This document shows positions 1 through 6,334 of a stretch of 7,095 bases of DNA, piece by piece. Each line of letters opens with the position of its first letter. Position 1 is the first letter of the stretch. Source of the DNA: an uncultured Bacilli bacterium (lineage in GTDB: Bacteria > Bacillota_I > Bacilli_A > RF39 > UBA660); contig CATOJL010000071.1 in assembly GCA_951800155.1 (NCBI GenBank), positions 1 to 7,095 on the forward strand, given 5' to 3'. The notes under the pieces were generated by a model. It made no database searches and was not told the DNA's origin. It was given only the letters and a program-made list of their open reading frames with translations. The translations under genes were made by a program, and so were the position numbers.

Positions 1-1
1 A

Positions 2-724
2 AATGCAAGCAATTTGTATATGGTATTTCCATATGGATACTATCCAGCAGAAACACATTTTAGTACAACAAATTCATCAGAAGTTTATGCATCCAATGCC
101 GATGTAGCGAGTGCGATAGGCTTAACAAAAGAAAAGTTATTAAAAGGACAAACTATACTTGGAATTACTGGAACAGGAGAAACCTCTTGTCCTACCCCAG
201 AAAGTCAGGGGTATTGGAAAGTATATAAGTTTGAAAACTTAAATGCAACCTGTTCACGTAAAACAGGAACATGTAACAATACAAGTTGGTTTTCTGCTTC
301 AACGGTGACTACGAAAGATTGTGGAAAGGATTATCTTGAATATACTTCAGATAACGATACGTATTTAATGGCAGATATAGATATAGATTATAAAGAAATT
401 TTGAAAATAGGTGTATCTGTAGTATGTTCTGGTGGACCTTGTATTCGAATTTCTGCTCAAAAGAGTGAGGAAGGTGGAGCTGATAAGACAATATCTGCAA
501 AATATTTTCGAGTAGGTTATAGATTTGGTTTGTCAGTTGGTGAAAATTTTACTATAGCTGGAACTGCGGATGATACAAGTTATCATGGCATAAGTGCTAA
601 TGTTGACTCTTCAAAAATAAAAGTTTCTTTTATTTCTGGAACAGATCTTGTTGGTAAGAAAATTAGTCCAATAGAACTAAAAGGAACCTCATATATGTTA
701 TCTGGATATATTGTTTATAGATAA
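2..724 (+). CDS. 3' part of a phage-tail-like or surface protein, function unknown (5' end outside window)
   Basis: The frame is open from base 2, so the first 240 visible residues are the C-terminal end of a longer protein; the TTG at 14 has no ribosome binding site and is not a real start. Visible residues about 25-60 contain a motif of the type 'evYAsnaDVAsAIGLT..KLLKGqTILGItGTgE'. From memory, similar short motifs recur in tail or fibre-like proteins of Firmicutes prophages; this is recognition, not a search result. After it comes a roughly 180-residue region rich in Ser, Thr, Gly and likely beta strands, with six cysteines at visible positions 63, 84, 91, 107, 141 and 146, possibly disulfide-forming if exported. 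No membrane anchor, LPXTG sorting signal or catalytic motif is seen at the C-terminus, which ends SGYIVYR. A prophage remnant, an adhesin-like secreted protein or a tail appendage are all possible. No other phage gene is visible, and base composition matches the neighbours. Confidence 0.6.
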   Translation, partial: NASNLYMVFPYGYYPAETHFSTTNSSEVYASNADVASAIGLTKEKLLKGQTILGITGTGETSCPTPESQGYWKVYKFENLNATCSRKTGTCNNTSWFSASTVTTKDCGKDYLEYTSDNDTYLMADIDIDYKEILKIGVSVVCSGGPCIRISAQKSEEGGADKTISAKYFRVGYRFGLSVGENFTIAGTADDTSYHGISANVDSSKIKVSFISGTDLVGKKISPIELKGTSYMLSGYIVYR

Positions 725-813
725 ACTGATAGAAATAGGTACAGAAGAAATTTATATATGTGCAGGGTTAAAGAGGATACGAGAAAAAACTTTGCTTCTA
801 TATAGGCATATTT

Positions 814-843
814 TATAAGATAAAATTCTTATATTCTTTTTTT
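814..843 (+). terminator. Intrinsic terminator after the phage-like gene
   Basis: A perfect 7-bp stem (TATAAGA at 814-820 pairing with TCTTATA at 827-833) encloses a 6-nt loop and is followed by a T-tract interrupted by one C (834-843). The stem is AT-rich and therefore weak, but position and T-run fit the end of the upstream transcript, about 90 nt after its stop and ahead of the pyruvate kinase promoter. Confidence 0.55.
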
Positions 844-883
844 GTTTTCTATAATAAAACGTGTAAAATCAAGTTCTTTTTCC

Positions 884-912
884 TTTTCATTTCAAAAAAA
901 ACTTGGTATAAT
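884..912 (+). promoter_or_regulatory. Housekeeping (sigma-A type) promoter of pyk, extended -10
   Basis: A perfect -10 TATAAT lies at 907-912, preceded by TGG, which makes an extended -10 (TGnTATAAT). A 4/6 match to the -35 (TTTTCA, 884-889) lies exactly 17 nt upstream. The predicted transcription start, about 918-920, leaves a leader of only about 12-14 nt that carries the AGGTGA ribosome binding site at 922-927, four bases before the ATG at 932. This promoter lies inside the longest possible reading frame (TTG at 842), which argues strongly that the protein starts at 932. Confidence 0.8.
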
Positions 913-931
913 GGCTATAGTAGGTGAAGCT

Positions 932-2347
932 ATGAAAAAGACAAAAGTAATTGCAACAATTGGACCAGCAACAAAAGATAAAGAAAAAATAAAAGAATTA
1001 ATTTTAAATGGAATGGATGTAGCTCGTATTAATATGAGTCATGCAAATCAAGAATTTCTCAAATATGTTGTAGATACGATTAATGAACTCAATAAAGAAT
1101 TAAATACCTTTGTATCCACAATGCTAGATACGGAAGGGCCAAGTGTTCGCGTAGGACATTTAGAAGGGGGACATGCTTATTTGACAAAGGGAGATAAAAT
1201 TCGTATTTATGAACAAGAAGTTCTTGGAAATAATACGAGATTTTCTGTTTGTTATAATCACCTTTTGGAAAGTGTGAAAGTAAATACCACTTTAAAAATC
1301 AATGATGGATTAGTAGAATTGTTGGTTTTAGAAAAAGGACATGATTATTTATTATGCGAAGTCATAGAAGGTGGACTTATTGAAGAAGGAAAAAGAGTAA
1401 ATGTCATTGGCATTCATTTAGGACTTCCTTTTTTAAGTGAGAGGGATAAAGCAGATATTCTATATGCTAGTCAATTACATGTTGATTTTGTTGCCCTTTC
1501 TTTTGTAAGTACACACGAGGATGTTTTAGAAGTCAATGATTTGCTAATTGATTCTGAAGATGCCCATATGACTATTTTATCTAAAATTGAAAATGCTTAT
1601 GCACTAGAAGATTTGGATGAAATTATCAAAGTCAGTGATGGTATTATTGTGGCACGTGGGGATTTAGGTGTTGAACTTCCTCTTGAAAAAATTCCGGGGA
1701 TTCAAAAGCAGATCATAAGCAAATGTCATCATGCCAGTAAGGTAAGTATCGTGGCAACAGAAATGATGGCATCTATGGAAGAGAAAACAAGACCAACAAG
1801 GGCAGAAGTTTCAGATATCGCCAATGCAGTTTTAGAGGGAGTAGATTGTATGCTACTGGCTGGAGAAACAACAGTGGGTAGATATCCAACAGAGTCCCTT
1901 AGTATGATGACAAGGATTATTGAATCTGCGGAAGAAGATATTGATTATTATGCGCTTTTGGATCAGGCCATGCGAACAGAAAAACAGGATACGACTTGTT
2001 CTCTTGCTTATTCTGTTGTTGAATGCGCAAATCGATTAAAAGTAGCAACGATTGTAACACCAACAATGAGTGGTTATACATCCAAAAAGATATCTAGGTT
2101 TAGACCAACTTGTCCTATCCTTGCAATGTCCCCTGATATGGAAACCGTTAAAAGTTTAACGATTTATTATGGTGTATATCCTATTTTAATTGAAAATACG
2201 AAGTCTTTTGATAAAATGATGGAACTTTCTAAGAATAAAGCGACACAAATGTTTGAACTTGCAAAAGGAAGTCGAATTATTATTACAGGAGGTTATCCAT
2301 TTAAAGAAGTGAAACATACAAATTTCATGAAAATAGAGGATTTATAA
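932..2347 (+). CDS. pyk: Pyruvate kinase
   Basis: Cytoplasmic enzyme of the last glycolytic step: phosphoenolpyruvate plus ADP gives pyruvate plus ATP. The 471-residue length fits the basic enzyme without the C-terminal PEP-utiliser extension found in some Bacilli. The N-terminus MKKTKVIATIGPAT is typical. Catalytic and metal residues are readable: R32, N34 and S36 in RINMSH, D66 and T67, K218 and E220 in SKIEN, D244 in ARGDLGVE, and T276. The barrel is split by the usual B domain (about 70-165). The C-terminal domain has the SGYTSKKISRFRP segment where many family members bind an effector. Oddities are LDTEGPSVR in place of the usual LDTKGPEIR, ATEMM for ATQML, and a divergent stretch after SKIEN. 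The start at 932 is set by the promoter and AGGTGA site; a TTG at 842 would add 30 residues lying upstream of the promoter. The GH31 gene follows after 21 nt with no terminator, suggesting co-transcription. Confidence 0.93.
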   Translation: MKKTKVIATIGPATKDKEKIKELILNGMDVARINMSHANQEFLKYVVDTINELNKELNTFVSTMLDTEGPSVRVGHLEGGHAYLTKGDKIRIYEQEVLGNNTRFSVCYNHLLESVKVNTTLKINDGLVELLVLEKGHDYLLCEVIEGGLIEEGKRVNVIGIHLGLPFLSERDKADILYASQLHVDFVALSFVSTHEDVLEVNDLLIDSEDAHMTILSKIENAYALEDLDEIIKVSDGIIVARGDLGVELPLEKIPGIQKQIISKCHHASKVSIVATEMMASMEEKTRPTRAEVSDIANAVLEGVDCMLLAGETTVGRYPTESLSMMTRIIESAEEDIDYYALLDQAMRTEKQDTTCSLAYSVVECANRLKVATIVTPTMSGYTSKKISRFRPTCPILAMSPDMETVKSLTIYYGVYPILIENTKSFDKMMELSKNKATQMFELAKGSRIIITGGYPFKEVKHTNFMKIEDL

Positions 2348-2368
2348 AAAGAAAAGTGGGGTGGTATA

Positions 2369-4804
2369 GTGTATAATCTAGGCGAACAATTTGCGTTTGA
2401 TTATGAACTTGCTAAAGCATTAGAAGAAAATATAATTCAGGGAGAAAAGTATCGTTTTACTATTTTAACAGAACGATTGATTCGAATTGAATATAATGAG
2501 TATGGAGAATTTTTAGATAAACCAACTGAACTTGTATGGTTTAGAAATATGCCAAAAGTATCTTTTATAAAAAAAGAAACGGAAACGGTTTTAGAAATTA
2601 CAACAAAATATTTTCGATTAACATATTTAAAAGAAAAAGAATTTGAAGGAAGTAAATTAAATCCTGTATCCAATTTGAAAATAGAACTTTTATCGAACAA
2701 TAAACAGTGGTATTATAAGCATCCAGAGGTAAGAAATTTTGGTGCTCCTAGTCTATCCTTAGATGAAAATGGTGGGAAAATTAAAGTAAAAAGAGGTTTG
2801 TATTCCATGGATGGATTTGCAAGCATAGATGACTGTGAAAGTAATCTTATGAGTCCAACAGGAACACTCATTCCAAGAGAAAATAAGGAAGTAGATACCT
2901 ATGTATTTTTATATGGGACTGATTTTGAAGGTTGCCTAAGAGATTATTATATGATAACAGGTTCTCCCGCCTTAATTCCAAGGTATGCACTCGGTGTTTG
3001 GTGGAACCGCGATATTGCATATAGTGATGAGGACATTCATACTTTGATTCATGCTTTTGAAGAAAGAGAAATCCCTATTTCTGTTTTGTTGCTTGATAAA
3101 GATTGGCATATTCGTAAACTAGAAAATGATGTAAAGAACACAGGATTTTCGTGGAATCGAACACTTCTTCCCAGTCCAAAATCTTTAATCAATCAAATGC
3201 ATGAGAAAAACATTCATGTTGGTTTATCTGTGAACCCAATGGAAGGATTTTATCCTTATGAGGATAATTATAGCTATTTAACGAATTATTTAGAAAAAGA
3301 TGCGAAAGGGAATATTCCTTTTCAAGTACTCAATCCAAGATATATTGATGTGTATTTAAAGTTTTTAATCAATCCGCTAGATGCGGTTGGAGTTGACTTT
3401 TATTGGATTGACATTTCTGATAAAAAAGATGCTTATCCTCTTTGGATTCTAGATCATTATCAGTTTTATAACAATTTATCTTATAGTGGAAAAAGACCCA
3501 TGCTTTTAACACGAAATATGCGCATTGCCCCACACAGATACCCTGTACTTTATTCAGGAAAAACAGTGGTAAATTGGGCAACCCTTCGAACGGTTACCAT
3601 GCATAATGTTGAGGAAACAAATATGGGAGCAAACTTTTGGGCACATGATATTGGAGGACATACCAAAGGATTAGAAGATAGTGAACTTTATACGAGGTTT
3701 ATACAGTTTGGCGCTTTTGCCCCTATCCTAAAATTTGGAACAGAAGGGGGAAAGTACTATAAAAGAGAACCGTGGCTATGGAATTATAAAACCTATGAAA
3801 TTGCAAAGCGTTATTTAACACTAAGACATCAACTCATTCCTTATTTATATTCTGAGAGTTATAAATACCATAAATATGGAAGACCACTTGTTACACCTCT
3901 TTATTATAAGTATCCTGATTTCTATGATGATCCAACCTATAACAATGAGTATTATTTAGGTTCTTCTTTATTTGTAGCTCCTATTGTTACCAAAAAAGAA
4001 CCGATTATGAATCGAGTGGTACGAAGATTTTATTTACCAAAGGGAACATGGTTTGACTATGTAACTGGAAAAAAATATAAAGGAGATAAAGGGTATATTT
4101 CTTTCTTTAAAGATGAAGATTATCCGATTTTTGTCAAAGCAGGTTCAATTCTCCCTTTAGTAAATGACCACCGAGATTTTCAATTAAACGATACAAAGCC
4201 TCCAAAGAATATGGAAATTCAAATCTTTCCGGGGGCATCAAATCAATATGAACTATATGAGGATGATGGGGAAACAGAATTATACAAAGAGGGAAACTAT
4301 TTACGAACTATCATTGAATACAACTATTTACCCAATAACCATACCGTTATTATCCGTTCCATAGATGGAAAGACAGGAATTGTACCAGAAAGAAGAAATT
4401 ATCGTATTTGTTTTCGAAACACAATTGAATCGGATGATGTCATTATTTATTTTAATGATGAAAGGATTGGTTGCCGAAAATATACAAAATATTCTAAGTT
4501 TGTTATTGAAATTGATGATGTTCCTACTGTAGGACAACTTACGATTAACTGTAAGGGAAAGAATGTTGAGATTTCTGCAGAAACTTTTCTAAAAAGAGAT
4601 TTTGAATCTATTATTTTTGATCTCCCAATTACAACGATTTTAAAAGAAAAAGTAGATGCTATTATGTTTGGAGATAAAACCGTTGGTAAAAAAAGAATTG
4701 CAATTCGTCATTTGGCCAACCATGGTTTAGAGAGAAGATATATTAAGCTTTTCTTAAAATTACTAGAATATATGGGACAGATTCAAAGCACAAATAAAAA
4801 ATAA
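2369..4804 (+). CDS. Glycoside hydrolase family 31 protein, probably catalytically altered
   Basis: An 811-residue cytoplasmic protein (no signal peptide or membrane segment). GH31 enzymes are mainly retaining alpha-glucosidases or alpha-xylosidases. Order seen: N-terminal beta domain (about 1-200); barrel starting at ALGVWWNRD (W211) with LLDKDWH (D243, D245), the nucleophile motif VDFYWID (D348), TRN (R382), HRYP, and WAHDIGGH (D427); a proximal C-terminal beta domain reaching VKAGSILPL (from 589); a distal beta domain with LYEDDGE (from 629); and a helical tail. Relatives normally read HRYPVGFSGDT and RLHSS, where the Asp is the acid/base and the Arg and His line the -1 subsite. Here these read HRYPVLYSGKT (K398) and LKFGTE (K455, G457). 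Nucleophile and fold remain, so hydrolysis is doubtful while sugar binding or another role is possible. The GTG start fits the family N-terminus and follows a GGGTGGT site (2359-2365). Family assignment is firm; activity and substrate are unknown. Confidence 0.85.
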   Translation: MYNLGEQFAFDYELAKALEENIIQGEKYRFTILTERLIRIEYNEYGEFLDKPTELVWFRNMPKVSFIKKETETVLEITTKYFRLTYLKEKEFEGSKLNPVSNLKIELLSNNKQWYYKHPEVRNFGAPSLSLDENGGKIKVKRGLYSMDGFASIDDCESNLMSPTGTLIPRENKEVDTYVFLYGTDFEGCLRDYYMITGSPALIPRYALGVWWNRDIAYSDEDIHTLIHAFEEREIPISVLLLDKDWHIRKLENDVKNTGFSWNRTLLPSPKSLINQMHEKNIHVGLSVNPMEGFYPYEDNYSYLTNYLEKDAKGNIPFQVLNPRYIDVYLKFLINPLDAVGVDFYWIDISDKKDAYPLWILDHYQFYNNLSYSGKRPMLLTRNMRIAPHRYPVLYSGKTVVNWATLRTVTMHNVEETNMGANFWAHDIGGHTKGLEDSELYTRFIQFGAFAPILKFGTEGGKYYKREPWLWNYKTYEIAKRYLTLRHQLIPYLYSESYKYHKYGRPLVTPLYYKYPDFYDDPTYNNEYYLGSSLFVAPIVTKKEPIMNRVVRRFYLPKGTWFDYVTGKKYKGDKGYISFFKDEDYPIFVKAGSILPLVNDHRDFQLNDTKPPKNMEIQIFPGASNQYELYEDDGETELYKEGNYLRTIIEYNYLPNNHTVIIRSIDGKTGIVPERRNYRICFRNTIESDDVIIYFNDERIGCRKYTKYSKFVIEIDDVPTVGQLTINCKGKNVEISAETFLKRDFESIIFDLPITTILKEKVDAIMFGDKTVGKKRIAIRHLANHGLERRYIKLFLKLLEYMGQIQSTNKK

Positions 4805-4833
4805 ATCAGGATGACTGGTTTATTTTTTATTTT
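4796..4833 (+). terminator. Strong hairpin terminator of the pyk-GH31 transcript, possibly bidirectional
   Basis: A 14-bp stem (4796-4809 with 4815-4828, one G-T wobble) closes a GATGA loop and overlaps the GH31 stop codon. The right arm and following bases form a T-rich tail. The left arm is A-rich, so the minus-strand copy also ends in a T-rich tail and could stop the converging CBS-domain gene, whose stop codon is about 50 nt away. Confidence 0.8.
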
Positions 4834-4881
4834 GGAAATGAGAACGAACAGGGTCATAGAAGGGAGAAGAAAATTTACAAA

Positions 4882-5337
4882 CTATAAATAAAATTCATCA
4901 ATTTCTGTTTTGTATGTGTCTGTATTTCTATTTACTGTGAAAATTTGCCTTAAAGTTTTTAGAATTTCTTCGTAAACATCACAGTTGTTGATAATATCAG
5001 ATAAAGAAATAATCCCTATTACCTTTTTTTTATCTGTAATTAAAATTCGTTTTATTTTTTCTTTTCGCATTATTTGTAAGACATCTGAAACATCTTTTGC
5101 TTTATCACAGGAAATAATATGTTTATGCATATAATCTTTTATTTGAATATCTAAATTTGTTGTATTTTTGAAAGTAGTTGTGGCTATATCCCGATCAGTA
5201 ATAACTCCTACAATTTTATTTTTACGTGTTATAGGCAGAAAACCGACATCATAAGTTAACATTTTTGCTGCCACTTCTTGTATACTACTTTCCTCATTGA
5301 TAGAAATAATATCTTTACTCATAATTGCTTCTAGCAT
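4882..5337 (-). CDS. Small protein with a tandem CBS-domain pair
   Basis: A 151-residue soluble protein made almost entirely of two CBS domains, a module that usually binds adenosine nucleotides (AMP, ATP, SAM or related ligands) and acts as a sensor. CBS1 spans about residues 3-57 and ends in GVITDRDI (44-51), matching the G-h-h-T-x-x-D ligand-binding pattern. CBS2 spans about 64-117 and ends in GIISLSDI (108-115), with Ser in place of the Thr. A tail of about 35 residues follows, predicted helix then acidic EIDEFYL. No enzyme, transporter or DNA-binding domain is attached, so it probably acts as a stand-alone sensor or partner of another protein. The ATG at 5337 is chosen because GGTGAT lies four bases upstream; the longer frame to 5421 would add 28 residues, overlap yunB and lack a site. 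It ends with TAG. The partner and ligand cannot be read from sequence, and its promoter is not clear. Confidence 0.85.
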   Translation of the reverse strand: MLEAIMSKDIISINEESSIQEVAAKMLTYDVGFLPITRKNKIVGVITDRDIATTTFKNTTNLDIQIKDYMHKHIISCDKAKDVSDVLQIMRKEKIKRILITDKKKVIGIISLSDIINNCDVYEEILKTLRQIFTVNRNTDTYKTEIDEFYL

Positions 5338-5360
5338 TAAAATCACCATTTTTATTATTA

Positions 5361-5388
5361 GATAAAATAGGCAAGTTATACATATAGT
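5361..5388 (+). promoter_or_regulatory. Possible mother-cell (sigma-E-like) promoter of yunB
   Basis: CATATAGT at 5381-5388 matches the sigma-E -10 consensus CATACAnT at all but one defined base. GATAAAA at 5361-5367 carries the ATA core of the -35, with a 13-nt spacer. No good sigma-A promoter is seen in the same gap. The predicted start would fall at the edge of the ribosome binding site, giving a very short leader. In Bacillus subtilis yunB is, as I recall, a sigma-E regulon gene, which agrees. The gap is AT-rich, so a chance match cannot be excluded. Confidence 0.4.
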
Positions 5389-5403
5389 TAAATAGGTGAT
5401 AGC

Positions 5404-6147
5404 ATGCGAAGAAGATTTCATAGAAAAAAAATAATTTTTAAAAAGACAAAATGGAATCTTTTTTTAGTTACCCTTTTTCTTTTGGGGATCGCTCTTTTTT
5501 TATCGTTTAAAATTATCAATACAAAAGTGACACCTGTTTTATTAACCTATGCTGAAAGTAAGGCTACAAAGATTGCGACTCTTTTAATTACCCAAGCAGT
5601 AAATGATAAAGTACTTAATATGATGGATGTAGAAGATATTGTTGTTACATCTAAAGATAGTGGAGGCTTTGTTCGAGAAGTTGATGTGAATCCGATTAGT
5701 GTAAATAAACTTTTGAATATGATTACGAATTATGTGCAAGAATATTTAGAAAAGGTAGAGGCAGGAAATATTGATAGTTTAGGTGTATCGGATACGATTT
5801 TTAGTAATTATGATCTACATAAACTAAAACAAGGCATCATTTATGAAATTCCAAGTGGCGTTATTTTTAAAAATTCTCTATTATCTAATTTAGGTCCTAA
5901 AATTCCAGTTCGCATTAATTTGGTAGGAGATGTGACATCAGATATTCAAACAAAAGTATCCAACTATGGCATTAATAATGTATTTTTAGAGGTGATAGTG
6001 TATGTGGAAGTTTCTATGCAAGTCTTGCTTCCATTTGCTTCTAAGACCGTACAAGCAAATACCAATATTCCTATTGTTATGAAAATTATTGAGGGAAATG
6101 TTCCTAACTTTTACTATCCTTCTCTTACAAATCAAGCAAAACAATAG
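5404..6147 (+). CDS. yunB: Sporulation protein of the YunB family
   Basis: A 247-residue membrane protein, close to the roughly 250 residues of Bacillus subtilis YunB, which is required for efficient spore formation; its biochemical role is unknown. The N-terminus is strongly basic (Arg, Lys and His in the first 16 residues), followed by one hydrophobic segment (about 17-35), so the protein is probably anchored with the bulk outside the cytoplasm. After it come family-like features: TPVLLTYAES (from about 43), then KIATLLITQAVNDK, and a region ending in an amphipathic helix near residues 100-118. The rest alternates beta strands and short helices with no cysteines or evident catalytic motif. 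An ideal AGGTGAT site (5394-5400) lies three bases before the ATG. The gene diverges from the CBS-domain gene across 66 nt and ends in TAG. Assignment rests on overall resemblance to the family from memory. Its presence implies that the organism sporulates or descends from spore formers. Confidence 0.85.
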   Translation: MRRRFHRKKIIFKKTKWNLFLVTLFLLGIALFLSFKIINTKVTPVLLTYAESKATKIATLLITQAVNDKVLNMMDVEDIVVTSKDSGGFVREVDVNPISVNKLLNMITNYVQEYLEKVEAGNIDSLGVSDTIFSNYDLHKLKQGIIYEIPSGVIFKNSLLSNLGPKIPVRINLVGDVTSDIQTKVSNYGINNVFLEVIVYVEVSMQVLLPFASKTVQANTNIPIVMKIIEGNVPNFYYPSLTNQAKQ

Positions 6148-6184
6148 ATAGGCAGTCTGTTATAGAGGAATTATTCTTTTTTCC

Positions 6185-6214
6185 TTGAAAAAAATTTTAA
6201 AATTGGTTTATAGT
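6185..6214 (+). promoter_or_regulatory. Possible upstream promoter in the yunB-ltaS gap
   Basis: TTGAAA (6185-6190) and TATAGT (6209-6214) each match the housekeeping consensus at 5/6 positions, with an 18-nt spacer. It would give an ltaS leader of about 110 nt. No conserved leader structure was recognised. The AT-rich context lowers confidence. Confidence 0.4.
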
Positions 6215-6281
6215 AGAAGGGGAATGGTTGTAGAAAGTTTTATGTTAATAGTAAGGGAAAAAGTTATCTTTACATAAGGAT

Positions 6282-6310
6282 TTGAATTTTTTTTCCTTGC
6301 GTGTTATACT
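6282..6310 (+). promoter_or_regulatory. Proximal promoter of the ltaS-like gene, extended -10
   Basis: TTGAAT (6282-6287, 4/6) and TATACT (6305-6310, 5/6) are separated by exactly 17 nt, and TGT before the -10 makes it an extended -10. The predicted start near 6317 leaves a short leader of about 18 nt carrying AGGTGAT at 6324-6330. The architecture is the same as at the pyk promoter. The remaining bases between yunB and this promoter hold no gene and no convincing terminator for yunB; only a short T-rich/A-rich hairpin (6177-6193) is present. Confidence 0.75.
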
Positions 6311-6334
6311 ATAGATAGTTATGAGGTGATTGTT

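Noticed and set aside
361..396. Short GATATA-type repetition in the phage-like gene.
   Set aside because: It encodes an Asp-Ile-Asp-Ile-Asp beta strand in a coding frame and is too short and imperfect to be a repeat element.
711..818. A TTG-initiated 35-codon frame overlapping the end of the phage-like gene, with protein-like composition.
   Set aside because: It has no ribosome binding site, overlaps the upstream gene by a few codons in another frame, and runs into the terminator stem. No recognisable family.
842..931. TTG-initiated N-terminal extension of pyruvate kinase.
   Set aside because: It lies upstream of, and contains, the extended -10 promoter (884-912), has no ribosome binding site, and the ATG at 932 begins with the canonical family N-terminus.
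2437..4537. Three minus-strand open frames of about 70-87 codons within the GH31 gene.
   Set aside because: They are antisense shadows of a well-supported gene, with no ribosome binding site or recognisable domain.
5338..5421. A 28-residue hydrophobic N-terminal extension of the CBS-domain protein that could suggest a membrane segment.
   Set aside because: It overlaps the yunB start on the other strand and has no ribosome binding site, whereas GGTGAT sits four bases before the ATG at 5337. The hydrophobicity comes from the AT-rich intergenic DNA.
6224..6277. A 17-residue frame (ATG GTT GTA ... ACA TAA) just after the possible upstream ltaS promoter; considered as a leader peptide.
   Set aside because: The purine run before it sits too close to the ATG for a normal ribosome binding site, and there is no hairpin or codon run suggesting attenuation.
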